This document shows, in pieces, positions 35,089-46,300 of a DNA stretch of 64,000 bases. Made by a program: the position numbers and the translations under genes. The stretch spans positions 930,001-994,000 of the forward strand of contig CBDFKV010000007.1 of assembly GCA_965249035.1 (NCBI GenBank), read 5' to 3'. Below the pieces are notes generated by a model, which worked only from the letters and a program-made list of their open reading frames with translations, had not been told where the DNA came from and searched no databases. Numbering within the stretch: position 1 is the first letter of the stretch; each line of letters starts with the position of its first letter. The stretch comes from CBDFKV01 sp965249035 (lineage in GTDB: Bacteria; Pseudomonadota; Gammaproteobacteria; Arenicellales; Poriferihabitantaceae).

Positions 35089-36456
35089 ATGAATACCAGC
35101 ACCAGTTTTATCGTTATCGTTTTATTACTCGCGGCAAACGGCTTTTACGTTGCGGCTGAGTTCGCGCTGGTAAAAGCTAAGACATTTCGGATCGAGGCCA
35201 TGGCTGATAACGGCAGTGGTGCAGCCCGATTGACGCTACGCATGCAAAACAACCTGGAAGCTTACCTGGCTGCGTGCCAGCTTGGCATTACGATGGCTTC
35301 GCTGGGCTTAGGTTGGGTCGGTGAGCCCGCTGTCGCAGCCTTACTTGAACCCGCGCTTCAAAATTGGGGCATGTCGGACTCCTCCATTCACACCACCGCA
35401 TTCATTCTTGGCTTTTTGATTTTTTCCTCATTGCATATTGTCGTGGGCGAACAAGTCCCAAAAACGTTCGCTATTCGTAAATCTGAACCCGTTTCAGTCT
35501 GGGTAGCCTACCCTTTACAGTTTACTTACCTACTCGTGTGGCCACTTAACTGGTTATTGAATAATGCAAGCAAACTGATCTTGTCGGCCTTTGGGGTGGA
35601 AGCAGCTACCCACGGTGACGTTCTAAGTGGCGATGAAATTAAGGGCTTGGTCGCCACCTCAAAAGAATACGGCGAACTTAAAGGTGATCACGCCGACATG
35701 CTGCAAAACCTATTTGAGTTTGATCAACGTACCGTCGGCCGCGTCATGCTACCCCGCTCATCGGTGCATACACTGGCATTAGGAGACGATGCCAGTGATA
35801 ACCTGGAAACCATCAGAACCACCGAGCACTCTCGTTTCCCTTTAATTGACAGTGACGATGACGATAGCTTGCTTGGCATTGTATTAGTTAAAGATGTCTA
35901 CCGTGCCTTACTCGATGGCCAGAAGGAGCCGTGGCTCAATTTAAAGCATTACTGCCGAAAGGCTGTAGTCGTTCCTGAATCACAACGCATTTCTGAGCTA
36001 TTTGATTTGATGCGTGAAAAACATGCTCACATGGCTTTTGTGGTGGATGAATACGGGGAATTTATTGGTGTTGTCACGCTGGAAGACTTACTCGAAGAAA
36101 TTGTGGGAGATATCCAGGATGAAACCGATGACGAGGACGATCACCCTCAAATTACCGAGATTAAACCCAACCAATGGCAAGCAGACGGCCTAATTTCTCT
36201 CAGTGACCTAGAACGTTTTATAGGGGCAACGGTCCCTGCGGATCTGGATGCAAATACCTTATCCGGAGTTTTTCTTCAGCGCCTAGCCAGAATGCCTAAA
36301 CCCGGTGATGAAGTCCATGAAGGCGAATTCATCATGCGCGTTGAGACAATCGAGGATCACCGGGTTGCCGACGTCACCATTCGTCGGATTGAACCTCAAG
36401 ATGGCGATCATAGCGAAGCAGCAAGCGCTAAAGTTGCTAACAACGATACCGACTAA
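35089..36456 (+). CDS. CNNM/CorC-type membrane protein (hemolysin family, DUF21-CBS-CorC_HlyC)
   Basis: 455 residues. An N-terminal DUF21 domain with several membrane helices (FIVIVLLLAANGFYVAAEFAL; LGITMASLGLGWVGEPAV; HIVVGEQVPKTFAI) is followed by two CBS motifs and a C-terminal CorC_HlyC domain (DGLISLSDLERFIG through MRVETIEDHRVADVTIRR). Bacterial members such as CorB are Mg2+ transporters. A decayed fragment of a second CNNM-type gene lies just downstream. Confidence 0.92.
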   Translation: MNTSTSFIVIVLLLAANGFYVAAEFALVKAKTFRIEAMADNGSGAARLTLRMQNNLEAYLAACQLGITMASLGLGWVGEPAVAALLEPALQNWGMSDSSIHTTAFILGFLIFSSLHIVVGEQVPKTFAIRKSEPVSVWVAYPLQFTYLLVWPLNWLLNNASKLILSAFGVEAATHGDVLSGDEIKGLVATSKEYGELKGDHADMLQNLFEFDQRTVGRVMLPRSSVHTLALGDDASDNLETIRTTEHSRFPLIDSDDDDSLLGIVLVKDVYRALLDGQKEPWLNLKHYCRKAVVVPESQRISELFDLMREKHAHMAFVVDEYGEFIGVVTLEDLLEEIVGDIQDETDDEDDHPQITEIKPNQWQADGLISLSDLERFIGATVPADLDANTLSGVFLQRLARMPKPGDEVHEGEFIMRVETIEDHRVADVTIRRIEPQDGDHSEAASAKVANNDTD

Positions 36457-36529
36457 ACAGGGTTCCAATCAACCACGCTCAACCTTCAGGCCCATTCTCT
36501 ACATGACTAACCAACAATAAAATAACGTA

Positions 36530-36693
36530 ATGGTCGTCGCTGTCTGGATTGAGCTGATGATTGTCTTCGTTCTTCTAATGATGCTTCCAAGCTTCTCTCG
36601 AACTTCTGAAACAGCATTGTTTTCGCTCAATCAAACTTTACCTTGAGCAAATGCGTCGTGACAACAGCAAAAAGCTCAAGTTAATTGAACCAT
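36530..36693 (+). pseudogene. Remnant of a second CNNM/CorB-type gene
   Basis: From an ATG at 36530 a hydrophobic run leads into SRTSETALFSLNQT, equivalent to the conserved FFSxSETALFSLNR of DUF21 proteins. The frame then breaks at a stop near 36645, and the expected continuation LEQMRRDNSKKLKLIE is found in another frame directly after. Beyond about 36693 the homology ends, so most of the gene has been deleted. It lies 74 bp after an intact CNNM gene, consistent with a former tandem pair. Confidence 0.7.
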
Positions 36694-36706
36694 TTGCCCC
36701 AGTGCA

Positions 36707-37229
36707 TTATTTCTGCAGCTTTTCCTGAACTTTGGCTGCGGCCTTCAAAGTGGCTTCACGCGCAGCTTCGGTTGCGCCTGATACAGCGTCAGCCGCGTCA
36801 GCGCTAAATTCTTTCAGTGCTTCTTGCGCTATACCACTCGATTCAATGGTCAAGTCCTTGGTGGCGGCCAACGCTGCTTTAAGTGTGAGCATATCGCTCA
36901 CTTTGCGGCCATTCAGGTCAACAGAATAGGGCGATTTCGCATAGCGGGCATTATCTGACGTCATGGTGTGCGAGTCTTCCTTATCACTCTTGCTCTTATA
37001 CAGACACGTAACGCTCTGATCGCGTCCACCACTGCTAAATGCCAAATCGACTCGTAGGCTACTACCTGCCTGCTTTTCTTCCTGCTGCCAATCAATATTT
37101 GCGTCACCCAGCAAGCAACTGCTCGGTTATTTTCTGACACATACCGATAAATGGCGCATCACTAATCGAACACGCATTAAGCAACAATGCCGCAGGCACG
37201 ACTAAATATCTAATTGTTTTTGATTTCAT
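36707..37229 (-). pseudogene. Lipoprotein gene frameshifted by a 4-bp tandem duplication
   Basis: From the ATG at 37229 a lipoprotein signal is read (MKSKTIRYLVVPAALLLNAC, lipobox LNAC) but the frame stops after 41 codons. The following 135-codon frame (GDANIDWQQEEKQ onward) has no start of its own but a TTG. At the junction the coding strand has TTGCTTGC (plus strand 37111-37118); removing one TTGC unit joins the two frames into a 172-residue lipoprotein reading ITEQLLGDANIDW. The C-terminal third is Ala-rich and helical. I do not recognise the family. Confidence 0.75.
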
Positions 37230-37308
37230 CACTGATCAACATAAACTTGTTGTTTTACCACTGGCTAGGCAAACAACACCTAGCCATCCATTCCCTAAAC
37301 CATCTTCT

Positions 37309-37698
37309 CTATTCTTCCATTTTTTCGAGCATTTGCTCCAAGGAGTGCAAGCGCCCTTCCACCTCTTCCCGTATCGATTTCAGCTCGGTAAGCACTTCTT
37401 TCTTTTGGACCGAGTCAGATTTTTTGACTTTGACAATTCGATCCAATTCCGCCAATACACCCTGTAAAAAAGGTGATATCTCGTGCACGGTCTTGCCTTT
37501 ACCGGTTCCGCTATCGACGATAACGTATTTTTCAGCTCGGCCAAACTTGAAGCGTTTACTCTGTGGTAACAAAGACCCTTTCTTGCGCTTGTATTTAACC
37601 CGCAAAATATCACTGCCGTATGATTGATACAGCAAGTAGGTAGTAATCTGGTCTGGATTATTAACGCCTAATTCGCGTAATTTCGGGTAATTGGACAT
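37309..37698 (-). CDS. DUF3461 family protein
   Basis: 129 residues. The pattern MSNYPKLRELGVNNPDQI, then LRVKYKRKKGSLLPQSKRFKFGR, VDSGTGKGKT and SPFLQGVLAELDRIV is characteristic of the DUF3461 family of small gammaproteobacterial proteins. The C-terminus is a predicted coiled coil (LKSIREEVEGRLHSLEQMLEKM). Function unknown. It lies downstream of icd on the same strand, 107 bp away. Confidence 0.85.
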   Translation of the reverse strand: MSNYPKLRELGVNNPDQITTYLLYQSYGSDILRVKYKRKKGSLLPQSKRFKFGRAEKYVIVDSGTGKGKTVHEISPFLQGVLAELDRIVKVKKSDSVQKKEVLTELKSIREEVEGRLHSLEQMLEKMEE

Positions 37699-37805
37699 CG
37701 TTATACCTCAAGAGCTTGAAGCTGGAGTATACCGGATTCCGCCGTGGCGCGTGAATCCAGCATCCTCCTTAAATACGTCTTGCAAAGTCGTTAAGGCGAC
37801 CTTGA

Positions 37806-39059
37806 CTAGGCCGCGTTGATCTTGGCAATCAATTTATTAGCAAACTCACTGGTGCTCACTTCCGTGGCGCCTTCCATCTGCCGCGCAAAATCATAGGTCA
37901 CGGTTTTATCGGCGATAACCTCAGGATAGATTTTCATGACCAAATCAGCCGCTTCACGCCAGCCAATGTACTCCAGCATCATGATGCCAGACAGCATTAA
38001 CGACGATGGGTTAACTTTGTCTTGGTTGGCATACTTAGGGGCGGTACCATGGGTTGCTTCAAATACCGCGATGTGATCAGCCATATTGGCTCCTGGTGCG
38101 ATCCCAATGCCACCGACTTCTGCCGCGATTGCATCAGATAGATAATCGCCATTAAGGTTGGGTGTCGCAACCACTTCAAACTCGGCAGGACGCAGCTGCA
38201 TTAATTGAAACATGATGTCGGCAATGCGGTCCTTGATGATGATCTTGCCTTCTGGCGCTTCGCCATCATACTTTTCCCACAACTCATCTTCGGTAATCGT
38301 AACGTCGCCAAACTCGTCACGCGCAACTTCATAGCCCCAGTTGCGAAATGCACCTTCGGTAAACTTCATGATGTTACCTTTGTGCACTAAAGTGACGCTA
38401 GAGCGATTGTTGTCAATCGCGTATTGGATCGCTTTGCGCACCAAACGCTTGGTGCCAAACGCGCTGATGGGCTTAACCCCAAGGCCTGCGTCTTCAAAGA
38501 ATTCAGCGCCCATCTCTTCACGCAGAAACTTAGCCAATTTCTTGTTGGCTTCGGTGCCAGCTTCGTATTCAATCCCGGCATAAACGTCTTCGGTATTTTC
38601 ACGAAAAATCACCACATCTACTTCTTCTGGCTTACGCAATGGGCTTGGAACACCCGCAAAATAGGTGACTGGGCGTACGCAGGCGTACAAATCTAGCTCT
38701 TGGCGTAGTGACACATTCAACGAACGAAAACCACCGCCGATAGGTGTCGTCAGCGGGCCTTTGACGGACACCAGCAAATCTTTCATCGCTTCTAAGGTTT
38801 CCGCTGGGAAATAGTCGCCGTTATAAATCCCCGCAGCTTTTTCACCCATGAATAACTCACACCAGTGTACCTTGCGCTCACCACCGTAGGCTTTCTCAAC
38901 CGCAGCATTCCACACGCGCAAACTTGCCTTGGTAATGTCAGGACCAATCCCATCGCCTTCTACATAGCCTAAAATGGGGTTAGTTGGCACGCTCAAAGCG
39001 CCATTTTCTATGGTGATTTTCTTGCCTTCAGTAGGAATATTAATGTGCTGGTAACTCAT
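37806..39059 (-). CDS. icd: NADP-dependent isocitrate dehydrogenase
   Basis: 417 residues, the size of E. coli Icd. The substrate loop GGGFRSLNVSLRQELDLYACVRP with the phosphorylatable Ser equivalent, the IFRENTEDVYAGIEY block, VHKGNIMKFTEGAF and the C-terminal GIAPGANMADHIAVFEATHGTAPKYA are all present. It converts isocitrate to 2-oxoglutarate in the TCA cycle. The upstream region carries a strong inverted repeat that may be an operator. Confidence 0.97.
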   Translation of the reverse strand: MSYQHINIPTEGKKITIENGALSVPTNPILGYVEGDGIGPDITKASLRVWNAAVEKAYGGERKVHWCELFMGEKAAGIYNGDYFPAETLEAMKDLLVSVKGPLTTPIGGGFRSLNVSLRQELDLYACVRPVTYFAGVPSPLRKPEEVDVVIFRENTEDVYAGIEYEAGTEANKKLAKFLREEMGAEFFEDAGLGVKPISAFGTKRLVRKAIQYAIDNNRSSVTLVHKGNIMKFTEGAFRNWGYEVARDEFGDVTITEDELWEKYDGEAPEGKIIIKDRIADIMFQLMQLRPAEFEVVATPNLNGDYLSDAIAAEVGGIGIAPGANMADHIAVFEATHGTAPKYANQDKVNPSSLMLSGIMMLEYIGWREAADLVMKIYPEVIADKTVTYDFARQMEGATEVSTSEFANKLIAKINAA

Positions 39060-39184
39060 TGGGACTCTCTAATTGTGGTTGAATAACGCTGAGGCGGGGT
39101 TTTGCTCGATCCAGTTTGACCACTCGATACAACGTCTCAGGCGATTTGATGCGGCCTTGCTAACGATAAGCAAGCCTTATCTTT

Positions 39185-39207
39185 ACTAATGTATGTATAA
39201 CATTAGT
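39185..39207. promoter_or_regulatory. Inverted repeat in the icd upstream region
   Basis: ACTAATGT and ACATTAGT form perfect 8-bp arms around a 7-bp spacer, 126 bp upstream of the icd start. The size and A/T-rich symmetry suit a dimeric regulator site. No regulator gene lies nearby, and the site could also be a chance palindrome. Confidence 0.4.
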
Positions 39208-39294
39208 TGATTATAGCAGATATCAATTTCAAATCTACATCCGCAACACCATGGCCCGCTGAGTAAGCTCAAAAATAGGGGCCTTAGGGGGCGC

Positions 39295-39626
39295 TTATTA
39301 ACCGCTATCTTTGGATTGCAGGTTGAGGCGCTGCTTTGAGCGCTTGATACAAGAACAGTTGCTCCGTCATTTCATCAAGATGATTATCAGGCAATGTGGG
39401 CAACTCACTGCTCCGTCAATACGTTCTTCCATCAGTCGTAAATCGCTGTTCTTGGTCGCTCATGGCCGACACTTCCTGATAGCGATTCGAGCTCCTCTGG
39501 TGTTAAGCCTTCAAGGTTGGAAACAAGTGCTCGATATTCGCCATGTTTCATAGAATTTCGTAAGCTATTGTTAACGCTTGATTATATCTTCTAATCAACA
39601 TTTATTCCTAACCGAACGTTATTAAC
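39295..39626 (-). mobile_element. Internally deleted, MITE-like IS1595-family copy with 8-bp target duplication
   Basis: The element proper is 39303-39618 (316 bp). Its two ends match the two ends of the full 1038-bp IS in this window (50814-51851), including imperfect terminal repeats CGCTATCTTTGGATT and CGTTCGGTTAGGAAT, but the central 700 bp or so of the transposase is missing. Both sides carry the same octamer TTATTAAC (39295-39302 and 39619-39626), the 8-bp target duplication of this family. Sequence divergence from the intact copies shows it is older or from a related IS. It cannot encode a transposase and would depend on another copy to move. Confidence 0.88.
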
Positions 39627-39665
39627 CTAGCAACTAAATATCGAACATATATAGTAAAATCCAAT
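39622..39665 (+). mobile_element. Left-end fragment of an IS630-family element
   Basis: TTAACCTAGCAACTAAATATCGAAC and the following AGTAAAATCCAAT line up, with few mismatches, with the left end of the IS630-family element at 53645. Homology stops soon after the position of the transposase start. The MITE-like IS1595 copy landed within its terminal repeat. The stretch 39666-39749 that follows shows no gene. Confidence 0.7.
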
Positions 39666-39749
39666 GAATGAAAAGTGTGGGGGAACTCAGGCCGTATCGT
39701 ATCAGACCTAGCTTGAGCTGAATCTCACCCCATCTGCACAACATTAAGG

Positions 39750-40271
39750 CTAGGCAAAAACTGTCAATGTTTGTGTCTTAACAGCCGGGTCTTCACCACA
39801 GGTGTACTCACACGTTGCCGTGATCGGTGCCACCGGTGGACAAGAAGTTGCACCCTCTTCCGCACTCGTCTTACCATTCCACTCCAGGGTAATGCCCGAT
39901 GTCGCGGTGACCGTCGCCGGTACCCCAGGCAGCACTACTTCGTCACTCGTGGTCGATAGGGAAGTAATCGTAATCGCTTCGCCATCAGACAATATCGTTG
40001 CCGTTGCTGATCCCGCCAGTGGTAGCTCCGGTAGAGCGTCTTTATACACACACTCGTACACAGAGGTCTCCACGATAAGCATCGCAGTGCACGGTGGTAT
40101 CGTTGTTGGTGGTACCGTAGTTGGTGGTACCGTACACGGTGGCGTACAGCTAGCATGCGCCGGCAGGCTGATCGCCGCTACCAACGGTGGCGTCCACTTT
40201 AATAGCTTACGCCTGCTGATACGTGCACTACTGTTCGCTTGACTGGCGTTCGAAGTATCTTCTTTATTCAT
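39750..40271 (-). CDS. Small secreted protein with Tat-type signal, downstream of the giant gene
   Basis: 173 residues. The N-terminus contains a twin-arginine motif and hydrophobic stretch (SRRKLLKWTPPLVAAISLPAHA). A Cys/Pro/Thr-rich linker (CTPPCTVPPTTVPP) leads into a compact domain with beta character and several further cysteines (YECVYK, TSCPPV, TCEYTCGED), probably disulfide-bonded outside the cytoplasm. I do not recognise a family. It begins 103 bp after the giant repeat-protein gene on the same strand, so the two were probably one transcription unit. Confidence 0.7.
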   Translation of the reverse strand: MNKEDTSNASQANSSARISRRKLLKWTPPLVAAISLPAHASCTPPCTVPPTTVPPTTIPPCTAMLIVETSVYECVYKDALPELPLAGSATATILSDGEAITITSLSTTSDEVVLPGVPATVTATSGITLEWNGKTSAEEGATSCPPVAPITATCEYTCGEDPAVKTQTLTVFA

Positions 40272-40374
40272 TTTACTAATCTCAAGTATTCTTCCAGCCC
40301 ATTATAGGCAAGTTAACGTAACCAATTCCATCTGATTAATTACCGTTCATCTCTAATTCATTAATTATTAGGCA

Positions 40375-43300
40375 TTAATCACTAACCACTAAATCAGCAG
40401 GGCCTAATACCGTCCAACCCAGCAAAATATCCAACTGGTTCGGGCGACTCTCACCCAAAGCCCGTTTCGCTGACTTTACCGCCGCACCAATTCGCATCCC
40501 CTGTTGCAGCCGCGCAAATAGCAAGTCCGCCATCGCTGTCTCAGCGCTTGCATGGGTATAGCTCGTAGCACCCATAACCACTACTGCGCCATTACCACTT
40601 TCGTCAACTAAAAACCGATGCGCCATCGAATCTTCTTCCGGGTCAACATAAGAAGCACTCAAACAACCCCACTGCGTCACCACCGTAGGCCTGCCAGCAT
40701 TGGCTATATCAGCAACATCTTCTCCATCCAGCAATCCCGTGAAATTCCAACGGTTAGTATTTGAGTGCCCCATATAGGACGTCAGTGATACACCGGACTC
40801 GATCGCATCACTCAACACCTTATTCGCAGGTACTGGGCCCAGATCACCAACATACGCGGTTTGAACATCCCAACCGTTAAAGTGACTGCTCACCAGACTT
40901 TCAGTATCAGCCTGAAAATTATGATACCCATTCTTGTTGTCAGTATAGTCCGTCGCAAACACCGCTGTTTGCTTGTAATCCCTAGCCAAATAATCTCGAC
41001 GCTTCTGCAGCAGCATCGATAACTCCGCTCGCGTACGTACCGGAAGCCGCGATATCTCTATATCTGGCAGGTTGTCTCCATCGATGTCCGCATAGGCTGC
41101 ATCCGAAGGAACTCCATTTAGGTTCGCCCCTATTCGTACATACCGTGTGGGCACAAAACTTTTCGCTCCACTCTTTAAGTAATCTCGGTAATCGTAAACA
41201 TCTCCACCGATTAGCGTCACTCGCTTGGTTCCTGAAAGCGCATACGTGTCGTCGATGTAACGTTCAATCGCTGCCGCATTCAACACATGTCCTGAATAGG
41301 TCGCATAAATCGACTCTACGTCCACGATAGCGACTTCCTCGCCATAAACAGACGCCAATTCATTCGCATAGACTGTTAACTCCGAGGTCATGAAATCGGG
41401 GTGAGCGATGATTAAATGCTTTACATCTGTCGCACTAACATCCACTGACTCTGGTGGAATCGTAATCGCCGCTGTTCTGATCCCCTGCTGGGTCGAAACA
41501 TAATACTTCGAATCCGAATCCGTCGCCTCTCCTCCACCAAACGTTAACGAACATGACTGCGGACTATCGCTACACGTCATATTGTCACGAGCCAACAATT
41601 CACGCATCTGTCCGTTCGGCAACAAGCGGAAAACCGTAACAGCCTGCGACTCCAAATCTCGTACTGAAAACTTGTTCCAGCTTGAAGAAAACACCAAACC
41701 GCTTCCGGCTTCCTCGGCCTTAAACTGACGCGGGTAGGAAAGCTCCAGACTATCTAGATAGACCTCATCGCGTACGCCACGATCCCGGGGCAAACGTATC
41801 TTGATGTGGTTGCTACCGTTTAATATCCTCGACAGTACCTTCTCCGATTCATGCACAACGATGCCATCAAAATCTAAGTCCATCACCGGCTGACCATTCA
41901 AGTCAATTTCAACATGGTGGTCCGGCCACACCTTCAAATCTGAGGTCCTGCCCCACAACTCAACCGCCAGCGTCGGCTTAACTGATGCCTCGGTTCGGGG
42001 ATCATTCGGACCAGACCCTAAAAAACCAAAACCCGAACTGCTGCGTGGTGGTGCATAGTCATCAAGATACAGCGATACCTCAGTCTCAACCGCCTCATTC
42101 TTTGCTGACAAAAGCTCAGCAAACCAGGCATCTTCCAGATCCGGCGAGCTCATACTATGACCAGACTGTGGTGCATAGGTCTTTTTCGACAAATAGCTGT
42201 ACGCCGTCTTCCCTGCTGGAACCGGCCCAGAATCGGGAGTAATTAATTGCTGGCCTTCGCCCAGTGTCAAAGTAACGGTATTCGAGCCTGAATAAATCGT
42301 ATCCAAACCCTCAGCCGCAAACTCAACCGCTGAACCAGGCCCAAACGTTGCCGAACCTTCCGGTGAAATCTTCAAAGAAATCTGATTGCCTCGCTCCTTC
42401 AAACCAATTAGCGACACCGACTGCCCGTCAAGATCAACATTTGACCCAAGCAATTGCTCATGCGTCACTCGGTATATCCCGGTATCCGGTATCGAAAAGT
42501 TCGCAACCTCTAAGGCATCTGCAGGAGAGATCAGCACACCTGCCAGCGCCGTCAGCATACCACCCCACCAGCTTCGACTGGGTGATGACTCATAGGCACC
42601 AACACCTGACGGACCCATCAACTCTTTCTGCTTCATGCCCAACTCCTGACCATTTTGAAATTGCTGTAATCGCTGCTTTAGCTCTTCTCCACGACGTCGC
42701 TGACGCTCTTCATGGTTACGCTCTCGCTCACGATTAATCGTATCCCAATCCGTGTCCTTGCGCTCACTGAGCACACCGAACGTCTCTCCCAACTCAAACG
42801 GGCCATGGTGTACCTGCTTGCCAGTCACACCAACGTCCGTCATGCGGAATTGATTGCCTAAAATCCCAGTCGCCCGGTACTCGTACGACTGTGCTCCCAG
42901 TGAATCTCCCTGCGACGCTATCAGCTCATCGTTGAGCTTAATCCACTCGCCGCTCGCGCTGTCTTGCGTCCACAGATCAAAACCCAGGTTCGCCACTTCC
43001 GTCGTGGTTACCCACTCAAACAGCGTCGAACCATCCGGCTGCTCACTGGAGCGAAACCAGCCCAGCGAGATCGGCGTAACTGTCATATCCAGCAATACTG
43101 TTGTCGGATCTTCCGTTGGATCATCAGGATCGTTCGGAAGCACTGACCCTTTCAGTTCAGAAGGAATCTCAGTCTCTACAGACCCTGGGTCCGATATCGT
43201 TATTATTGTCACTGGTGAGTCAGTATCCGTCGCATCTGCCGGTTCAGTACCTGTGTCGGAGGTATCCATCACAGCCGGAATCAGCTCACCCGTTAATAGA

Positions 43301-46300
43301 TCTACCAGCGGAGTTCCGGTTGAATCTGCTGGCGTACCCGTCGCCTCGGCTGTGTTTTCTACGCCTCCCTTTTCCATATCCTCTCGGGTAATCACGTAGG
43401 TCGCCCCAGTGCTGCACTCTGCAGTTTCTCGAACTGCCAGAAAATCAACACATGCTGCATCAACCAGACCCAGCTTCTCGTCACTGATCGTGACACCCGA
43501 CAGCGCTACATTACCCGTGTTGATCACATCAAATTTGTAGGTAATGGTATCGCCCACTCCAATTTGACCGCTAGGGATGCTGGTATCAAGCACGCTGACT
43601 ACTGACTTGATCAGCTCCAGCGAAGGCACAGGCGATAACAAATATGTCGTCGGATCATCCTTCGGATCATCAGGATCATTCGGATTCTCTTCCAACGGAT
43701 TATACGTTTCCGTAGTGCCTGGATCCGGAACCGTCGTGCCTTCTGGATCCGTGCCCGTGTCTGATGTGTCTGTCACAGGGCCTAAGGGTGGGCTGCTTGG
43801 ATCGGTAGGATCGCTCGGAATCGGATTACCATTTTCATCCACCGGCGTACCCGTCGCTTCTGCCGTGTTCTCAACCGCACCCACGTCAACATCTGCCTGC
43901 GTCAATATGTACGTTACTGGTGCCGCAGTCTCACAGGCTACACCCGTATCGCCCACTGCTAATGTAACCGGTGTTACGCACAATACATCGGTCAGATCCA
44001 GTTTCTCGTCACTAATCGTCACTCGTGACAATGAAGTATTACCCGTGTTCGTTACCGTGAACATGTAGTTCACCGTATCACCTTCGCCAACAATGCCGTC
44101 TGCAATCGTATCCGTCACTGACGTGATCGCCTTAACTACCTCTATACTTGGTATATATAAAGGCACACAATCATCATTATTGGTCAGGTCGGTATCTGTG
44201 CTACTGCCGCTTACGCTGTTCGCAAAGCCCGTATCACCCGCCTCATCCGAATCATCCGTACAATCGCTGCCCGTCACCGTTATTGCGCTTGGATCAACCG
44301 CAAAGATCGCCGTGATTATCCATGTCTCGGTCGCACCCGCTGCCAGACTCTCGCCCATCACCATCACCGCCGTGCCATCACCCATAAATGGCGTCGTCAC
44401 CGTACCATCGGTGCCATCGGTTTCACCGCCGTAAACAATCGAGGCTGTATTCAAAGTAATACCCGCACCCGGCTTGAAGTCATCTACTACGTCATACACA
44501 CCCGTGCTGCCCGTGTTGGTCGCCGTGATTGTGTATTCGACCGTGAACATACCACCTCCATTATCCGTCGGACCGTCCGTTACCTTTTTGGCAAGATCAA
44601 CCACAGGTAATTCAACACAGGCCTCATCGCTAGCACCAGTGTCCAGCGCGGCACTATTGCTCACACTCAATCCCTCTGACGTTGTATCACACGCTCCACC
44701 CGTGCTCGGCGTTGCCGTACTGTCAACCGTATAGATAATTGTATACGTCCAGGTCTCGCTGCTTCCTCCAGCAATCCCTTCGTCCGTCACCAGCGTATTC
44801 GTTGTCGCTGCCGCACTGCTCGGCGCACTCACGCTGCCCACGGCGCCCGATTGCAGTGGCACTTGCGTATCATCAATATTGACATACGCCAAGCCCGTGC
44901 CCACCGTCGCACTCACGCCCGTCGCCAATTGGTCAATGGTGTCGTCTAAGTCATAGCTACCATCACCACTACCCGTATTACTAACCGTCACGGTATACGC
45001 CGCTGAGATCGTGCCATCGGCATTAGCCGTCTGCACCACACTCTTGACTAGCTCAACCACAGGTAATTCAACACAGGCCTCATCGCTAGCACCAGTGTCC
45101 AGTGCGGCACTATTGCTCACACTCAATCCCTCTGACGTTGTATCACACGCTCCACCCGTGCTCGGCGTTGCCGTACTGTCAACCGTATAGATAATCGTAT
45201 ACGTCCAGGTCTCGCTGCTTCCTCCAGCAATCCCTTCGTCCGTCACCAGCGTATTCGTTGTCGCTGCCGCACTGCTCGGCGCGCTCACGCTGCCCACGGC
45301 GCCCGATTGCAGTGGCACTTGCGTATCATCAATATTGACATACGCCAAGCCCGTGCCCACCGTCGCACTCACGCCCGTCGCCAATTGGTCAATGGTGTCG
45401 TCTAAGTCATAGCTACCATCACCACTACCCGTATTACTAACCGTCACGGTATACGCCGCTGAGATCGTGCCATCGGCATTAGCCGTCTGCACCACACTCT
45501 TGACTAGCTCAACCACAGATAATTCAACACAGGCCTCATCGCTAGCACCAGTGTCCAGCGCGGCACTATTGCTCACACTCAATCCCTCTGACGTTGTATC
45601 ACACGCTCCACCCGTGCTCGGCGTTGCCGTACTGTCAACCGTATAGATAATCGTATACGTCCAAGTCTCGCTGCTTCCTCCAGCAATCCCTTCGTCCGTC
45701 ACCAGCGTATTCGTTGTCGCTGCCGCACTGCTCGGCGCGCTCACGCTGCCCACGGCGCCCGATTGCAGTGGCACTTGTGTATCATCAATATTGACATACG
45801 CCAAGCCCGTGCCCACCGTCGCACTCACGCCCGTCGCCAATTGGTCAATGGTGTCGTCTAAGTCATAGCTACCATCACCACTACCCGTATTACTAACCGT
45901 CACGGTATACGCCGCTGAGATCGTGCCATCGGCATTAGCCGTCTGCACCACACTCTTGACTAGCTCAACCACAGGTAATTCAACACAGGCCTCATCGCTA
46001 GCACCAGTGTCCAGCGCGGCACTATTGCTCACACTCAATCCCACTGACGTTGTATCACACGCTCCACCCGTGCTCGGCGTTGCCGTACTGTCAACCGTAT
46101 AGATAATTGTATACGTCCAGGTCTCGCTGCTTCCTCCAGCAATCCCTTCGTCCGTCACCAGCGTATTCGTTGTCGCTGCCGCACTGCTCGGCGCGCTCAC
46201 GCTGCCCACGGCGCCCGATTGCAGTGGCACTTGCGTATCATCAATATTGACATACGCCAAGCCCGTGCCCACCGTCGCACTCACGCCCGTCGCCAATTGG

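Noticed and set aside
39311..39553. An 80-codon plus-strand ORF after icd
   Set aside because: It is the antisense reading of the deleted IS1595 copy.
42854..44734. Several plus-strand ORFs of 86-181 codons opposite the giant gene
   Set aside because: They are low-complexity Ser/Val/Pro-rich antisense readings of Thr/Gly/Asp-rich coding sequence and have no independent support.
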